DNA from: Parelaphostrongylus tenuis
Lineage: Eukaryota; Nematoda; Chromadorea; Rhabditida; Metastrongylidae
DNA: 64,000 nt
NCBI GenBank assembly: GCA_019055375.1
Contig: JAHQIW010001483.1
Span: 1-64,000, forward strand
Reading direction: 5' to 3'
Each line of letters starts with the position of its first letter. The stretch's first letter is position 1. The notes below the pieces were generated by a model, which was not told the DNA's origin, did no database searches, and worked only from the letters and a program-made list of their open reading frames with translations. This document shows, piece after piece, positions 22,926 to 35,260 of the stretch. A program made the position numbers and the translations under genes.

Positions 22926-24306
22926 GACGTTCTATATCTTCCACTTGAAAAATTTATCTAACAATCAACAATTTATACAATTAGCGATCAGTAATAGTTT
23001 GCCCTTATTCAAGCAACACCGTTTAATATTGCAATATGATTCTTTACAACTCACCATAATGATGTGAAAAAGGAATTTATATGGTTATATCCACTGCATA
23101 ACTTATTACAATGAAAAAGAGTTAGAAGAAAAACAGGAAAATTACGTTCAACACCCGTCTGAGGTGCAGAGCTTTTCATATTACTTGACAATTTTCACTA
23201 AATAAATACACACCACAGCATTGTTATTACACTTTATTGAATGCTAAAAGCAGTATGATTACACAAAGGATGAGTACATATACTTCCACACAGAAGAGCT
23301 GAATATCCCGAATAAAATTTGGAAGAGTGCATAGAAAAGTGTAGAGAAAACATAAGATATCAGGAATGTAAAATCCCCTCAGGACGCAGGAAAGAACCTA
23401 ATTATATACATAACAACACAGCCGGTTTAGTAACTCTGCCGCCTTTCAATGTACATATTAGGGAAAATGTAGCATTAATGAGGGACTTTGTCAGCGCCTT
23501 GAAAGTCCTCATGCTTGGCCTGTCAAATGAAGGCCACATGATGACGTAATGAGGAAGAGGTTTGTCCAGGCATCGGTGGAGGCGATGGCGGAATAGTCGT
23601 GAATGAACCACGCTAATCATCACTTTCCATTTCAAAATATGAGTGAGGCGATGACTGATCTAGGGTGCAGCCAGTATGCGACGACGATCCGTAATTTGAT
23701 CTACACAAGTGAAGCCGAAAAGAACCGTAGTGGTGCGACTAAAAGAAAGTATCGTTTAGATTTTAGCGTTGGTCATAGTTTTAATTGCCGCAAAGTATCA
23801 GTAAATCAGAGAAGGTGCTACAAAAACTCAAAGGAGAGAAAAGAATATGGGACTACAAATATATTGCTAAAAAACCAATGGCCCAATGACGGATAAATTG
23901 AACTGATTGGTTCTGAGTGAACATCCCGAGAACACATCCACTCCAAGGACGGCCGCTTAAGTTGGGCGGATGTGTCCCTAAGAAATTTAAATCGGCTGTC
24001 TACATTTTACAGATCCGCTATTAGACTCGCACCAGCCGCCCTGCTCGATAAGAGCCGCCATGCACGATAACTGCGCAAAGAAAAGCTATTGGAAATTTTG
24101 GGAAAATTCGCACATCTCGTGAAGACGGACCGTCCAAGCGTCCAAGTAAGCAATATGGAATGTTTGAGAAAACTTTGAAAAAATCAGTGTTCACAGATTC
24201 CTATTGGCTTTGCTCAAAGTATTGTGTAACGTAAGAATCGTGGACATCACTCAGTATCCCTGGGTATACAACGAAAAGCGTCGAAATCTTAGCCGAATAA
24301 TAGTTT
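22926..24306. other. No gene recognised
   Basis: Open frames at 23,319-23,549 and 23,603-23,896 (plus) have no recognisable domain. No repeat family identified. Confidence 0.35.
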
Positions 24307-24609
24307 TTACCAACCATAAACCACATGCCTAATCGACAATGAATAATTATTTGGAAATGCCGAGATTCGATGAAAGTTTGTTTTTAATATGTAACAACGC
24401 CTATGAAGTCGATTTCGCCCAATTTCTAAGCGTGATACCGTGATAGTACTTGTGTGATTGAATGAATCAATTATGTGCTGAAGCAACATAATGCTGGAAG
24501 TCTGGCAGGCACCACCAATATTCATTGAATTGGATACTGAAGGTACACTATGCTTCACAGACTCTTCAACACCGCTATTCGAGGAAGAATGAGATGACAA
24601 GCCGGGAAT
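24307..24609 (-). CDS. Candidate exon, Ser-rich, unrecognised
   Basis: The minus-strand frame opens directly at a possible splice acceptor (AAACTTTAG, at 24,610-24,615 in plus coordinates). It reads a Ser-rich stretch (SSHSSSNSGVEESVKHSVPS) followed by MLLQHIIDSF. A possible donor (ACG|GTATCA) lies inside it, so the exon may end before the frame's stop. It lies just downstream of the candidate exons at 24,755-25,353 on the same strand and may belong to the same gene; the linking donor is not obvious. No domain assigned. Confidence 0.25.
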   Translation of the reverse strand: MPGLSSHSSSNSGVEESVKHSVPSVSNSMNIGGACQTSSIMLLQHIIDSFNHTSTITVSRLEIGRNRLHRRCYILKTNFHRISAFPNNYSLSIRHVVYGW

Positions 24610-24754
24610 CTAAAGTTTAATCATCATGATTGTAATTGGCCAACGACCTCTGTCACTAATCGGTTTCCAGTGAAAAAGACTAAGAATTTTCCCAACTATC
24701 TGAATGCATTCATTTTATTGTCAAGAATAAGAATAGAATATCCATACCGTTGCA

Positions 24755-25353
24755 CTATGCCGTCGGCGAAAAAAATTGCGAAATACAAATGCTTTGAAAT
24801 TTAAGCAAAATTTCAACCAAAAATGCCCTAACTAAACTTTTTCTTGAAATTTCGTCCTTTTCTGACAGAAAAATAATTTTCGTTGGTGAGAAAAATCTTA
24901 ATTCTTCACACAAACCACCTACTGTGAAGATTACATGCTCTAATCGCAAGGCCCATACGGTCGACTGCGCACGAGCGACAGGCGCGATACTGCTTCCTAT
25001 CAATGGCCGCCGTGAAAGAGTTAAATATTGACCTTCTATATGAACCATCATAGGTGTGGAAAGAAACATAAGCAAGAACAAAAAAGAACGTAAGTACTAA
25101 CCTAGTATCTGCCAAAAAGTAAAAGAAAACTAGCGTACCAATGAGTATGCCAGCTTCATCTTTGAATTAGATAATAGTGACCATGATTTAGCCCTCTCCA
25201 CCTAGATTTTTAATAAACATAATTCACCTATAGCAATGAAGATAGTGTCAAGACACCGCTACAATACATAGTATAGTCGATTTCAAAACTTACCATTAGC
25301 TCGGATAGAAATAAGTAGGTGTTCGATTGCCTGGTCGCGACTTTCATATAATT
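24755..25353 (-). CDS. Candidate multi-exon gene fragment, unrecognised product
   Basis: Three minus-strand segments fit nematode splicing with matching phases. Exon a (25,294-25,353) lies between acceptor TGTGGTTTCAG and donor GTAAGT and encodes LYESRDQAIEHLLISIRAN in phase. Exon b (24,923-25,108) follows acceptor ACTTTTTGGCAG and ends at donor GTAGGT; it carries a hydrophobic run (LVLTFFFVLAYVSF) and a Cys-containing part (YRACRSCAVDRMGLAIRAC). A 61 bp intron with acceptor TTTTCTGTCAG leads to exon c (24,755-24,861), which runs to TAG. Start exons are not identified. An alternative is that the T-rich hydrophobic run is itself a 66 bp intron (donor GTTAGT, acceptor TTCATATAG), which also keeps frame. 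I do not recognise the family. This is the best host-gene candidate in the window, but splice sites alone are weak evidence. Confidence 0.35.
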
Positions 25354-26035
25354 CTGAAACCACAGAAATCATAAAACGGACTTCAACAGAGGCTTTGAAA
25401 ATTTGAATGAAATGAGTTTGAAAATCAAATCAAATAGGTGTATTAATGAGAATATCAAATAGAGTTATATGTAGCTGATCAAAAATATTTGCACAGGCCA
25501 CAAAACTATGTGTTGTGAAAATTTCGCAAATTAGGAAAGCACGCTAAGGAAACGCCCAGGCACGGCAATCTCAGAGACTGCAAAAAAAAAATCGTCTCGA
25601 CAAGTATTTACGTCACTGACAAGGAAGAGGAAATCCTTAAGCAGCAGCCGAAAGCACACATGGACTAATCGAAGACTTTTGTGCAGGATGCATGAGAGGA
25701 ACAAATTCAATGCAAAAAGTGCTGGGATTTACGCAGTAAATTATGATGATGGATATTGTTGTAATAAAATCAGTGTAAAGTAGTTTTTCCGCTGGTACTC
25801 TTACGCATTATTTACACATTCATAGATTATTCATGGTGCTTTAACACTGGATAAAACAGCTGGTAACTCCGCTGGTTCAAGCAATGATGAACGCCGTAGA
25901 AACGGTAGCTCTATTGGAACCAGTTTCTTGTATGTGACACTGATAAAACTTCGTATATAGTTGGGCTACAAATCGTCCTACTATGAATCATTAACGCATA
26001 AATTATTTCAGTGCGTTTAACCCTAACACTAATAC
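25354..26035. other. No gene recognised
   Basis: Possible splice-like signals occur on the minus strand (GTAAATAC donor and a T-run with TTTGCAG near 25,580), which could belong to upstream exons of the candidate gene. I cannot establish a frame. Confidence 0.25.
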
Positions 26036-26482
26036 TTAACAGTGATAGTGATAGTGATTGTGATAGTGATCATAGTGATAATGATGATAGTGATAACGAT
26101 AGTGAAAGTGACAGTGGTAGTGGTAGTGATAATGATAATGGTAATGATAGTGATGGTGATAGTGACAGTGATGGTAATAATGATAACTACCATTATCATC
26201 ATCATCATCATTACCATTATCATTATCATCACTATCATTATCGCTATTATTATTGCTATCATCGTCATCACTAGTCACTATCACTATCATTTATACCACT
26301 ATTACTATCACTATGATTACCATCACTATCATCACTATCACTTCGGCCGTTATCACTATGATCAGTATCACTGTCATCACCATTACTGTTTTCATTATCA
26401 CTATCATCACTACCACTGTCATCCCAATCGATATCACTATTATCAACATAGCTTTTATCACTATCACTATCATACTATTACT
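26036..26482. repeat. Strand-switching (GTGATA)n / (TATCAC)n microsatellite
   Basis: From about 26,038 to 26,190 the plus strand runs in GTGATA-like units (GATAGTGATAGTGATAATGA). It then flips to the complementary form (TATCATCATCATTACCATTA, CACTATCACTATCATT) to about 26,482. Both strands therefore show long artefactual open frames (Ser-Asp repeats, His-Tyr repeats, Ile-Thr repeats). These are not genes. Confidence 0.9.
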
Positions 26483-26984
26483 ACACGGAATATGGTGTGA
26501 TTTGGTGTGCCAAAGATTCGAGCATATGTGAAATCACAAAGAACAGACATGTATGGTGTTGGTGGGACTAGACACGTCTGTGAATCCGGTGGTCCTCAAC
26601 CGGTTAAATGATAACGCGGCGTTGCCAATAGCACTAACAAAATTAACAAGAGAAATTGGCAAATAGAAGCAAAAACATCGTACACACTCGTTGAAGTACA
26701 CCACTCGAGTGCATGGGAGGCATCAATTGACTGCCTCGATATTGAGTGTATGTTGCACTATTCCCACTTATCATTGCTCCGTTTGATGGTGGTACGTAGC
26801 TTCTGCAGATGAAAGCAGACTTTCAAATTCAGTTAACATGCTACAAACTGCTATTTTCCTGACATCGCTGACACACTGCTGCTACTGCTAGCATTGACGG
26901 AAACAAAAAAAGAAAAACGAGAAAAGAGCGTCTTCGAAAGCAAAAAATTGAAAATTTCTGCATAAATTCCAAACAAAAACAATG
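26483..26984. other. No gene recognised
   Basis: Contains CGTGTACACACTCG-like short symmetry but no supported feature. Confidence 0.3.
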
Positions 26985-27400
26985 AAAACTATTTTCAAAA
27001 TAAAGGTCATCGTTTCCTATGACTTTCTCCCATCGGTCCGCCAAGTTTCGGATCTGGTCGGAGTATCAACTTCCAATTAGAGAACTCCTGACATACCTCT
27101 TCAACATCAACGAACTATCCAAATCGGCGACCTTTCAAGAAGTGTTGCATTGATCTGCATAGACCAAAGTCGCATGGAGCGCAATGTGGACGGTAGGCGG
27201 GACGTGGCAAAACCGCGACACCGTCTAACTCATCAAACACTTCCTTGATCTTCTTCGCAGTTTGCAGTCTGGCATTCTCTGCCTCATCAAAGCGCAGTTT
27301 CGGTTGAAGAGCAGGCGGATGCGGTAGATATCACCTCTTAGATCCATTTTTAGAAGCCTCCAAAGCATTTGCAAGGCAGCGTAATTTTTATTTTGTGGAA
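26985..27400 (-). pseudogene. Mariner-type transposase relic, C-terminal half
   Basis: The minus strand encodes a decayed catalytic region LPRPAYRPHCAPCDFGLCRS (family form: LPHPAYSPDLAPSDYHLFRS), then MQHFLKGRRFG and VEEVCQEF. It ends with LADRWEKVIGNDDLYFE, the typical transposase C-terminus. The catalytic Asp preceded by CAP is kept (APCD), but the other catalytic residues lie upstream and are not visible. A stop after GRRFG marks it as dead. Confidence 0.8.
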
Positions 27401-27854
27401 CGAAGAATAGGGCAGAAATCTCAGGAAGTTAGTACATCCTGCCAAAAATGATCAATGATTACTGGATCAATACCACATTTGGTAATAAAATGACTTTTTT
27501 GCATGGCACGCGGTGCGGTAAACCGACTTCCGCGAGCTCTCTAATTACAAAGCCGAGTTTTTTTTTATGGAAATCTAGATTTCATAAGCAGTGAAGAAGT
27601 TTTGTGAGCACTAATAAATAGCATGACTGGAGAGACTACAATAAGGCTATGAGGAATAAGAAGAACGCTAATGCTTCTTAGTGAAAAATAAATCATTCAG
27701 TTGTTTGTCAAGAAAGACACTGCACATTGCATAGAAAAATACATTTTAAAATGCAACTGTGCATTGTAAACCTTTTCTCGAAAGCCCTTATATAAACTAT
27801 TTGAAAAAGCGCTTTTTTTACGAATTATTCGAGGTAAGTTAATTCATGTCCGGT
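27401..27854. other. No gene recognised
   Basis: AT-rich; probably includes the remaining 5' part of the mariner relic, but I cannot read it. Confidence 0.3.
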
Positions 27855-27960
27855 CTTCACAACGACTCGCGGTCGCTTGTCGATGTTCAAGTCAGTACTG
27901 TTGCCCTCCCAGACAAGTCTGGCACCAATTTATCGACCTCGGACAGATAGACGACTTGAT
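27855..27960 (-). mobile_element. SINE-A body fragment
   Basis: CCTCCCAGACAAGTCTGGCACCAAT matches the body of the 16.8 kb copy (CCTCCCAGCCAAGTCTGGCG). It straddles the last position at which the right arm can be compared (27,939). Confidence 0.55.
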
Positions 27961-28314
27961 GACTCATGAGGGCGATATCGAATCACTTTCGTCGCGACAA
28001 TATTGAACGATCGAAACGATTACACTCCAAAGACGTAAAACATGAACGACAAAGCTAGGAAAATCCGTGCAGTTGTGTAAAAGAGAATAATTACTCCGAA
28101 GAAAAATTCCATGGTACAGAATTTGGTACCAAATGCAGGTAAATTCGGAAAGTGAAGTGAGCATGAACTTGCTATCTAGTGCTACTTGTTTGGCAGCACA
28201 GTGTGCAGTCAACGTGACAAATACAAGATATGTGGGTGAGAGAAGAGCGTTGGCCATCTGGTTATTGTGATTTTGTAAATGAAAGAATTCCCTATTCAGA
28301 TAATGCTTGGACAT

Positions 28315-31300
28315 TGATAGTTAGTTTATACAAACATAATAGAAAGTGCTAATGACATTCCATGAATAAACGTTTAATTTTTGCTCTCATTCAAAATTTC
28401 GTTGAAAACGCTTTCAAAGGAAAAGTGGAAATGCTAAATACAAACCTTGGAATCAATCACATACTTTTCAATGATTGAGCCACGCGAGGTTGTTGAAAAA
28501 AATTTTCGGCTAACGTTGCGACGTTTTCGTCTCTTCACATCCGCTGATCCGTCGCTTGCCCACCGCTCTTGGCGCTCGCTGTGACTTCAACTTTGTCTTC
28601 AGTCGACTCGAATCGTCTTCGGTGGACAGCGCTCGAATGAGGAACCTCACTCAGTGTTTTTTCAAATACGCGGCGGTTGATGGTGATAGTGATTATCCAC
28701 TGATAAGATATCATAAAAGAGGTTGCTGATGATGTGATTGGCTGTTAAGAAAAAATCACATATAAAACGGTTGTCAATGATACTGACTGCCGTTGATAAT
28801 AAACTATGCATAAGAAGAGTGAAGGGCATTATTGCACCCTCAAAAAAAACCGATTAAGTTGGAGGTTTATGCATGGGGCTGCCCTATCATTATCTTGCTA
28901 CTTCGACATTTCAGTTAAATCTAATTTATTCAAAGAAATTAGTTGAACGACAGATAAATCATCATCATAAACAATGATATACAACCATTTGCTGTAAAGT
29001 GATTGATTGAATTACTCAGTAATTTGAGAAAAAAGGAGACTTGTGATCAAAGAATTAGGCGATGTCAGCTTTGAGTTAGTATATTTAAATTTTTTCCCGC
29101 CCGCAGACACTGCTTAAGGGTACGCAAAATGATAATCCAATGGAGCAAATCACGGCCGTACTTTGGCTGAGGTGCCGTTGTCCAACTCTCCAAATTATGG
29201 GAACCGGCTTGTCAATGTGAGGTCAGTCGTTATCGCGGAGGACGGCAAGACGGGTTCATTTTTCGCACTGCTGTTGTCAGCTTTCGCAGTTGTTTCCCGT
29301 TTGGTTGGTACTGATTGTTTGCTTGCTGTTGATCAGCTTCAAAGCACCATGCCTTGCTAATCCCGGAAAACTGAGCATAACTTCCCGAGCATAGGAATTG
29401 ATCTTTGATGGTTGTGGCAAGTTATTCGCTGCGATGCAACCAATAGACGAGGCGCGTGTTGTTCTCAGATTAAATCCAAGACTTTTGCCCAGTGATGATA
29501 ATATAAGTAAGGTCCTTGTACTTTTGCAGCAGAAGACTTTTGCAAACAGTTACGCTTGCAACATTGCCCCAATAGATCAATCATTTATGAGATGCCCATC
29601 CAGATATCACTTTGCAGTAGCTTATTTCAATTTCATGACGAGGGATGGTGCTACCCCAGGAAGGGGGGAGAGGTGCTTTATACCCGTGGCGCGAGCCCAA
29701 TGCGCTATCAGTTCGTGGGGCAAGGTGCTTTTATCATATGTAACAAACAAGCCAGAATGGAGCTGTTTGACAGCTCGCATCAGCTTAGTCGAAGAGCTTG
29801 AGCCAATGACACATAGTCCAATCTGCAGTAGTGCCTGACCTTAACGCAGTGTTGATCTTCTCTGTCGTCTTCCTTGCACTGGTTTTATTCATACACTCAA
29901 AGCATTGTCGAACGCGGCTAATGGTGAGCGGTTTTGATACACGATTAGTTAACCTGTTGCACGCGTGCCTTTTCATAGCATCTTTGCTAATGCTACTAAA
30001 GAACTTTCCAACATACTACAGCTTTTTGGCAATGGAGCAGTCTGAGCATAAAAAACTGAAGAAAATAATAGGGTGCAGTTAATAATGGGACCACTTAATG
30101 TGGATTGGTTACAAAACATGATTTCTTGGTAATGTCGAAGTGAATGTATAGTCGGTTTTCAAAGTGTCGTAGAGTTCATAGAATCTGTGCTGGAGAGGTG
30201 ATGGACCGAACATAGAAACTGTGACATGATAAGTTTGGCTGCCAAATCAAACTCTTGAAAGCACTGACAAGAGTACAATGTATTTTGTGGGCCCTGACCG
30301 CTTATGACACTTGCACTGCTTAGAATACGTAGCGGGCATTTCGTACTAGTTTATCTCACATTTATGAAAATACATTGCTCTGAAGCCTCAAATTCAAAGA
30401 AATTCCTGATTCTGGCCAAATGCATGTTATAAAGTTGATTGATTTGTCGAACATTTGAAAGTGCATACTGTTACAACACGACATGCCTCATTATAATTGG
30501 TTCTTGTGGCTGACTAAATATTTCCTGAAAGAAGAAGCGTCAACGCCTAAATCTTATTTTTATAGACAATATATTTTAAAAAATTGTGGTATGCAAGAAA
30601 ACATAACTGAATGTTGCACTACATAGAGAAAATAAGCACAATGGCAAAACATCAAGAGCTAAAGAGCTTCCTGAAGGACAACATAGTTGAAAGACTTTGA
30701 CATGATTACAATAAAGCGGTCCACAGAGCTTAGAAAACTAGAAAATCAACTAGATTCCAACATTATCTTCAAAGTACAATAAGGCCAATACTATCATGAG
30801 TTCACGTGAACTACGAAGTGCATTGAAAGTAGAACATCAGCACACATGACGGTATTCATAGAAAGCATGAGATATAACACACCTTGAAAACGTGCTAATA
30901 ATAATTGCTTAATACGTTAGCCGACCATCTATGAAACCTAGATATTTGAAAGATGTACAAAAATCTACGCTATCCAAAGATACATTTGTTACGTGATCTA
31001 CAACATATTGGACGTAAATGTGCATCACAGATCACTCACATCACCATGTACATGACATGCATAATTACCATTCGGCAAATGCAGATATTATCAAAGATGA
31101 AAAAAGGCCTTAATAGAAAAAAGCCGAAGAAAGCAAAAATGATTATTCATAATGTACATTCAGCAGAAATTCAAGGCGTTGACGTGGAACTGTTCCGCGT
31201 CAGAGGTCTCGAGATAGATCTGATGAGACCTAGACTTTTGTGAGCTGTCAATGGCACCTTTGCCAAAAGCATTCAAAAATCTGAGTAAAGTGAAATTTTT

Positions 31301-32957
31301 ATCCACGCGATCACTGTGTCATATGCTGGTAATATTCTCGTCTACTAAGTTTTAAAAAAAGACGGACAATTTAAGAAATACGTGAATAGAAATAAAGCCG
31401 TTAGTATGAAAAAACGATAAAAACATACATGATTCCACCTCTCTGATGGTACCGTGAATTTTTTGCTCAAGAAATCCTTTACTGATCAGTCCAGTCGATG
31501 CGGTCTTCAGCGACTTCTTCATCTCCATAGTTCTAAAGTCTTATGTAAAAGTAATATAAAGAAGGATGATACCTTATTGGTTGTCTGAATTTTAAAAATT
31601 TTTCTCGAAGTTGGTAAAGTTTATTCTATGCTAGGATACGCCCGCTATAGGGAAAGTCTTTCATCGATTTTTGGAAAACCCCGTAATTTTTTGCTCGAGA
31701 TCTTAAGGGTGAAGAACGTTTGTATTTTGATGAAAAAGATTTGAGATAAAAATTACTGTCTAACCAGTTCTATACCATTCGAATGATGGAAGGGCAATAG
31801 TGACTTGATGTCTGACCAACTTCAGCGACTTGTGTTTGCACAGTTCTTTTTGTTCTTTATATCTTCTTTGCGTTGCAGTTACGTTCTACATTGGAAGCTT
31901 TACGGCGTTTTTTTTTGGCAGTTGAACTTTACACAACCATTGTGGAAGTCTTAGTTCACTAGCACAGAATTTCATTTCTGTATTTTACCGAAAGGGTCAC
32001 CTGCTGGTATCATTAAAAGCTGACTAGTTGTCAAGAATCTCTAAGCTTGAAAACTCTTTCAGGCACAGCTATGACAGCTAAATCATTTGAATTTCCCACC
32101 TTTATAGATACACCAGAACTCGTGTCAGAGTGATTAGTGATGTAAGAGCATCAGGAGAAATGTGCTGGTTCGACTCCATTCTGATACTGCTCAGTTATCA
32201 CCTGAGAGCGTTTTAGCCTGGAGATCCTTAAAGAATGGGAAGAAATCTGCCAGAGTGGCAATCTGCAGTATTCACGAAAAAAGAGGCAGGTCTTAAGCGA
32301 CAATCAAAACAACATAAGAAGTGTTCCAAGACCTCTATTATGATGAATGCGAGGAAACAAACCGAATGCTAGAAGCATTAGGATCCACTAGCAAAAAGTG
32401 TCATAGAGTCGTATGAAATGAAAAACATATGCACGCCCATGTCGACTTATGACGCATTATGGAGATGGTTGCATGGCTTTGGCAGCTACATTGATCTGGG
32501 GGAACCTATCGCAGTACCACTTCAATATTCACTATACCAGCACACAAGGCCAACATCAATGAAGGCATTTTTAGGTTGTGGTGGAAAGTTTATTAGCTCA
32601 CTCTCACAGATGTGGTCGAAGCAACAAGCAGGTATGCACTGTATGACAGCTCCAAGCCATTACGTCAGATACATCTTGCTATTATGGTTAGTGATTTCCA
32701 GACAAAACATCAAGTGATCCAAAACCCAGCGAACTAACATTCCATTGAAAATCATCTCCTGCATCTTGAATTTGATTCAGAAATTCTGGGCAAGCAATTT
32801 ATGTCTCGATAGAATTATATCGCTTGATATTCGTACTCGGATTTAAACAATTAGTGAAAGTCTAAGGAAAGCGCTCTACTTAATGGAAAAGTTTTCAAAT
32901 AATTTTGCACTAGGACTCACACGTCATCCCAAAAAGGGTAATGAATACCAGAAAGGT
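28315..32957. other. Outer part of left arm, no named gene
   Basis: About 4.6 kb without a recognised mobile element. It holds short open frames conserved in the other arm, the longest at 29,398-29,838. A 96-codon frame (30,953-31,243, plus) and a 99-codon frame (32,418-32,717, plus) are identical in both arms but show no domain. Conservation between arms reflects recent duplication and is not evidence of coding. Confidence 0.4.
29398..29838 (+). CDS. Hypothetical open frame, 146 codons
   Basis: The longest frame outside transposon-derived sequence in the arms, identical in the right-arm copy. It contains GERCFIPVARAQCAISSWGK and no domain I recognise. A possible in-frame intron (donor GTAAGG near 29,508, acceptor CACTTTGCAG near 29,614) keeps phase. 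The start used is not a convincing ATG context. May be chance. Confidence 0.2.
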   Translation: MIFDGCGKLFAAMQPIDEARVVLRLNPRLLPSDDNISKVLVLLQQKTFANSYACNIAPIDQSFMRCPSRYHFAVAYFNFMTRDGATPGRGERCFIPVARAQCAISSWGKVLLSYVTNKPEWSCLTARISLVEELEPMTHSPICSSA

Positions 32958-33013
32958 GAGTATATATATATATATTTATTTATTTATTTATTTATTATAT
33001 ATACTTATATACA
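32958..33013. repeat. (TA)n/(TTTA)n microsatellite
   Basis: TATATATATATATA, then five TTTA units, then TTATATATACTTATATA, immediately before a SINE-B head. Confidence 0.9.
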
Positions 33014-33016
33014 CCC

Positions 33017-33205
33017 GAAGCGCCGTAGCCGAGTGGATGTGATGTCCGTCGCAGCGCGCGTGGAGTCGAGCTCGACCCTCTAACCCTCTCCGGCAGTAAA
33101 CAACAGAGTTTCATGGAACACCATAGCTAGGCTAGCCTCGAGATTGCAAGGGCACTCGCTCAAACAGTACACTACGATGTTCAGGAAGAAGACGAAGAAC
33201 GAATT
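33017..33205 (+). mobile_element. SINE-B copy (tRNA-derived)
   Basis: Clean tRNA-like head: GCGCCGTAGCCGAGTGGATG (A box) and GGAGTCGAGCTCGACCC (B-box region). The body follows (GGAACACCATAGCTAGGCTA, GAGATTGCAAGGGCACTCGC, ATGTTCAGGAAGAAGACGAA). Confidence 0.75.
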
Positions 33206-33269
33206 GACTGCTACAATTACCGTGGTCAGTAAAGTGAAGAAAACACCGTAAAGACGAATCAATAAGGCA

Positions 33270-34258
33270 TATATCAATGTACCACCTGTCTTCCCGTTGA
33301 TCGTTGGGTGACTCGAGTGTTTACTAGCAACACTTCTATGTTTCCTTATCGCGTGCAAGAGTAGCCCACTGGGTCCTCTTTGCTCTAGGAATTTGCTGAG
33401 CATCATATCTTTCTTCTATAGCTTTCGTGAGGAAATCGGACCAACAGGTCTGTGGCCTTCCTGTAGTGCGCTTGATGACCCGAGGAATTCAATCGGTAAC
33501 GCCTCTCGACCATTGGTAGTCGTTGAAACGCATCACGTATCCGGCCCACACTATCTTCGAAATTTTGACGTGTAGAACAGCATCTTTGATATTCGATTTT
33601 TGACGTAGGTCGCAACTTCGGATCCTTTCTCTCATTTGCGAGATACGGGACACTCCTAGCATCGACCTTTAGACTGCTCGTTTAATGACTCCAGTAATCT
33701 TTCATCTTGTTTGCGTAGCGACAAGGTTTCTGCTTTATACATTAGGGAAGGGATAATCTCGAGTACAAAGGGTATGCACAGAGTCGGATGTTCTTTGTCC
33801 TCTTCAATGCTCTTGGACGTTCCCCGAGCCGCTCATTTCCTCCTGCTCAAATCAAGAGCTAGGTCGTCTATCATGTTAATTTTACGACCTAGATAGGTGT
33901 AACTGGAGCATTCGGAGATTGTCGTTTTTTGAGCGGGAATGGGACATTCAAAACCCATCAATTCTCATGAACATCGTTTTCGTTGTATTTAGTTAGAGAC
34001 CAATCCCTCCACAGGCGTTGTCGAAATGGGTCAACAATCGTTCCACTTGGCTGTTTTTCGGTGTTATGGGGACGATATTATCAGCAAAGCGAGTGTGGTT
34101 TAATTGCCGATCGTTAATTTACACTCCCATATCGTTTCACTCTGACGTTGGCATGACGATTTGGAGGGTGGCAGTAAATAATTTTGAAGAAATTGTTTCA
34201 ACTTGTCGAAACCCTTTTCTTACGTCGATGGTGATATTGTTGTAGAACGAGGATATTC
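33270..34258 (-). pseudogene. RTE LINE 3' fragment inside a PLE
   Basis: The minus strand encodes the RT palm and C-terminal region (TIDVRKGFRQ, then the catalytic box). The box reads FADN (34,077-34,088) instead of FADD, so the second catalytic Asp is lost. Downstream are YLGRKINMIDDLALDL-like and YRKATDLL-like remnants. It is 5'-truncated: it begins at 34,258, inside the GIY-YIG part of the PLE relic. The FADN change is shared with the right arm. Confidence 0.85.
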
Positions 34259-35260
34259 TGTTTTCGCAAATGATCAGGTGTATTATACCAGATCTCATGC
34301 AGTGAGCCGTCTCTGCCATTTGAGCAAACTTTGCAGATATTGATTTCGCAGAGGCGGTCATAGAGCTATTTGTGAATTAATTGGCGCTTTAGTGCCTTTA
34401 GGGGTAATTCAACTATTGCTATCGAATTATCCCAACCTTCTTTTTTAAGCAGCGTTTCATAGCTGCACTTACTTCATTAGAAATAAAAGGCAGATTGAAT
34501 GGAACTTTATCCTCGCCAGGCTTTCCATTTGGGGGTGCCGAATATCCTATAATCTTAAACTGAGGAGCTCTACATTATGTTCTTTTCCTGTGCGCACACT
34601 GACACCTGTTCGAAACATGTTCTCCACAAGTGCGCATTTGTGTGCGGCGGATGGGAATATAGGTGATGAACCAGAATGTTTTTGTTGCTTAGCTAGCGAT
34701 ACCATTGTGTGCTGCAGAAGTTTTTCAAAAGGTTGACTTGAACTCTTAAAAATGGCAGCCACTTTGACTCAGGCTTTTTAAGGTGAATTTCATGTACTCT
34801 GACTAATTATTTAGCAACTCAAAACATTCACCTGTCTCCTCCTGCGTTGAGCAGACCACAGAACAATTATCTATATCCCTATAGTAGAGTAATGTCAGCA
34901 AATCGATTATTGGGGTCTCTACTTTTGACACAGAAGTGATAGCAGGGGTCGGAGTTAGTCGTTGTCACATTGTCAGCCTCTGATCTGCCGAAAATAATTC
35001 CCAGACCACCTGGAAAATGAGCAGTTTAGGCACTCTTTTGAAAGAGCCATAACCTGTCGAATCGTGAGTCATTTTGATTTGCGATTCTATTAAGTCAAGT
35101 GCTAAAGTAGCCCTATGCAGAAAATTCGAAAATCTTTTGAACAAGTCGCGCAGACCAGCTTCATCAACAAAACACCACAGCACAGTTAACAAAAGCTCTA
35201 AGAGCCAATCCAACATCAATAGTGTGCCAGATCAATCAAGGGTTACCGTGTTAGGAAGCA
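34259..35260 (-). pseudogene. Penelope-like element relic, RT to GIY-YIG
   Basis: On the minus strand the order is: FKRVPKLL and GNYFR-like RT residues, LLTLLYYRDIDNCSVVCSTQ (RT active site; the PLE consensus is YIDD, here RDID-N, so the second Asp is altered), SSPIFPSAAHKCALVENMFR, RTGVSVRTGKEH, SNEVSAAMKRCLKKEG, then the start of the nuclease (SGIIHLIICENR), where the RTE interrupts it. Frames are broken in several places. Confidence 0.85.

Noticed and set aside
23990..24100. Mariner catalytic region (HDNCAKK-like residues)
   Set aside because: Only a few residues fit and the flanks do not continue the transposase.
26011..26531. Long open frames encoding Ser-Asp, His-Tyr or Ile-Thr repeats
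   Set aside because: They are translations of the GTGATA/TATCAC microsatellite, open on several frames and both strands at once.
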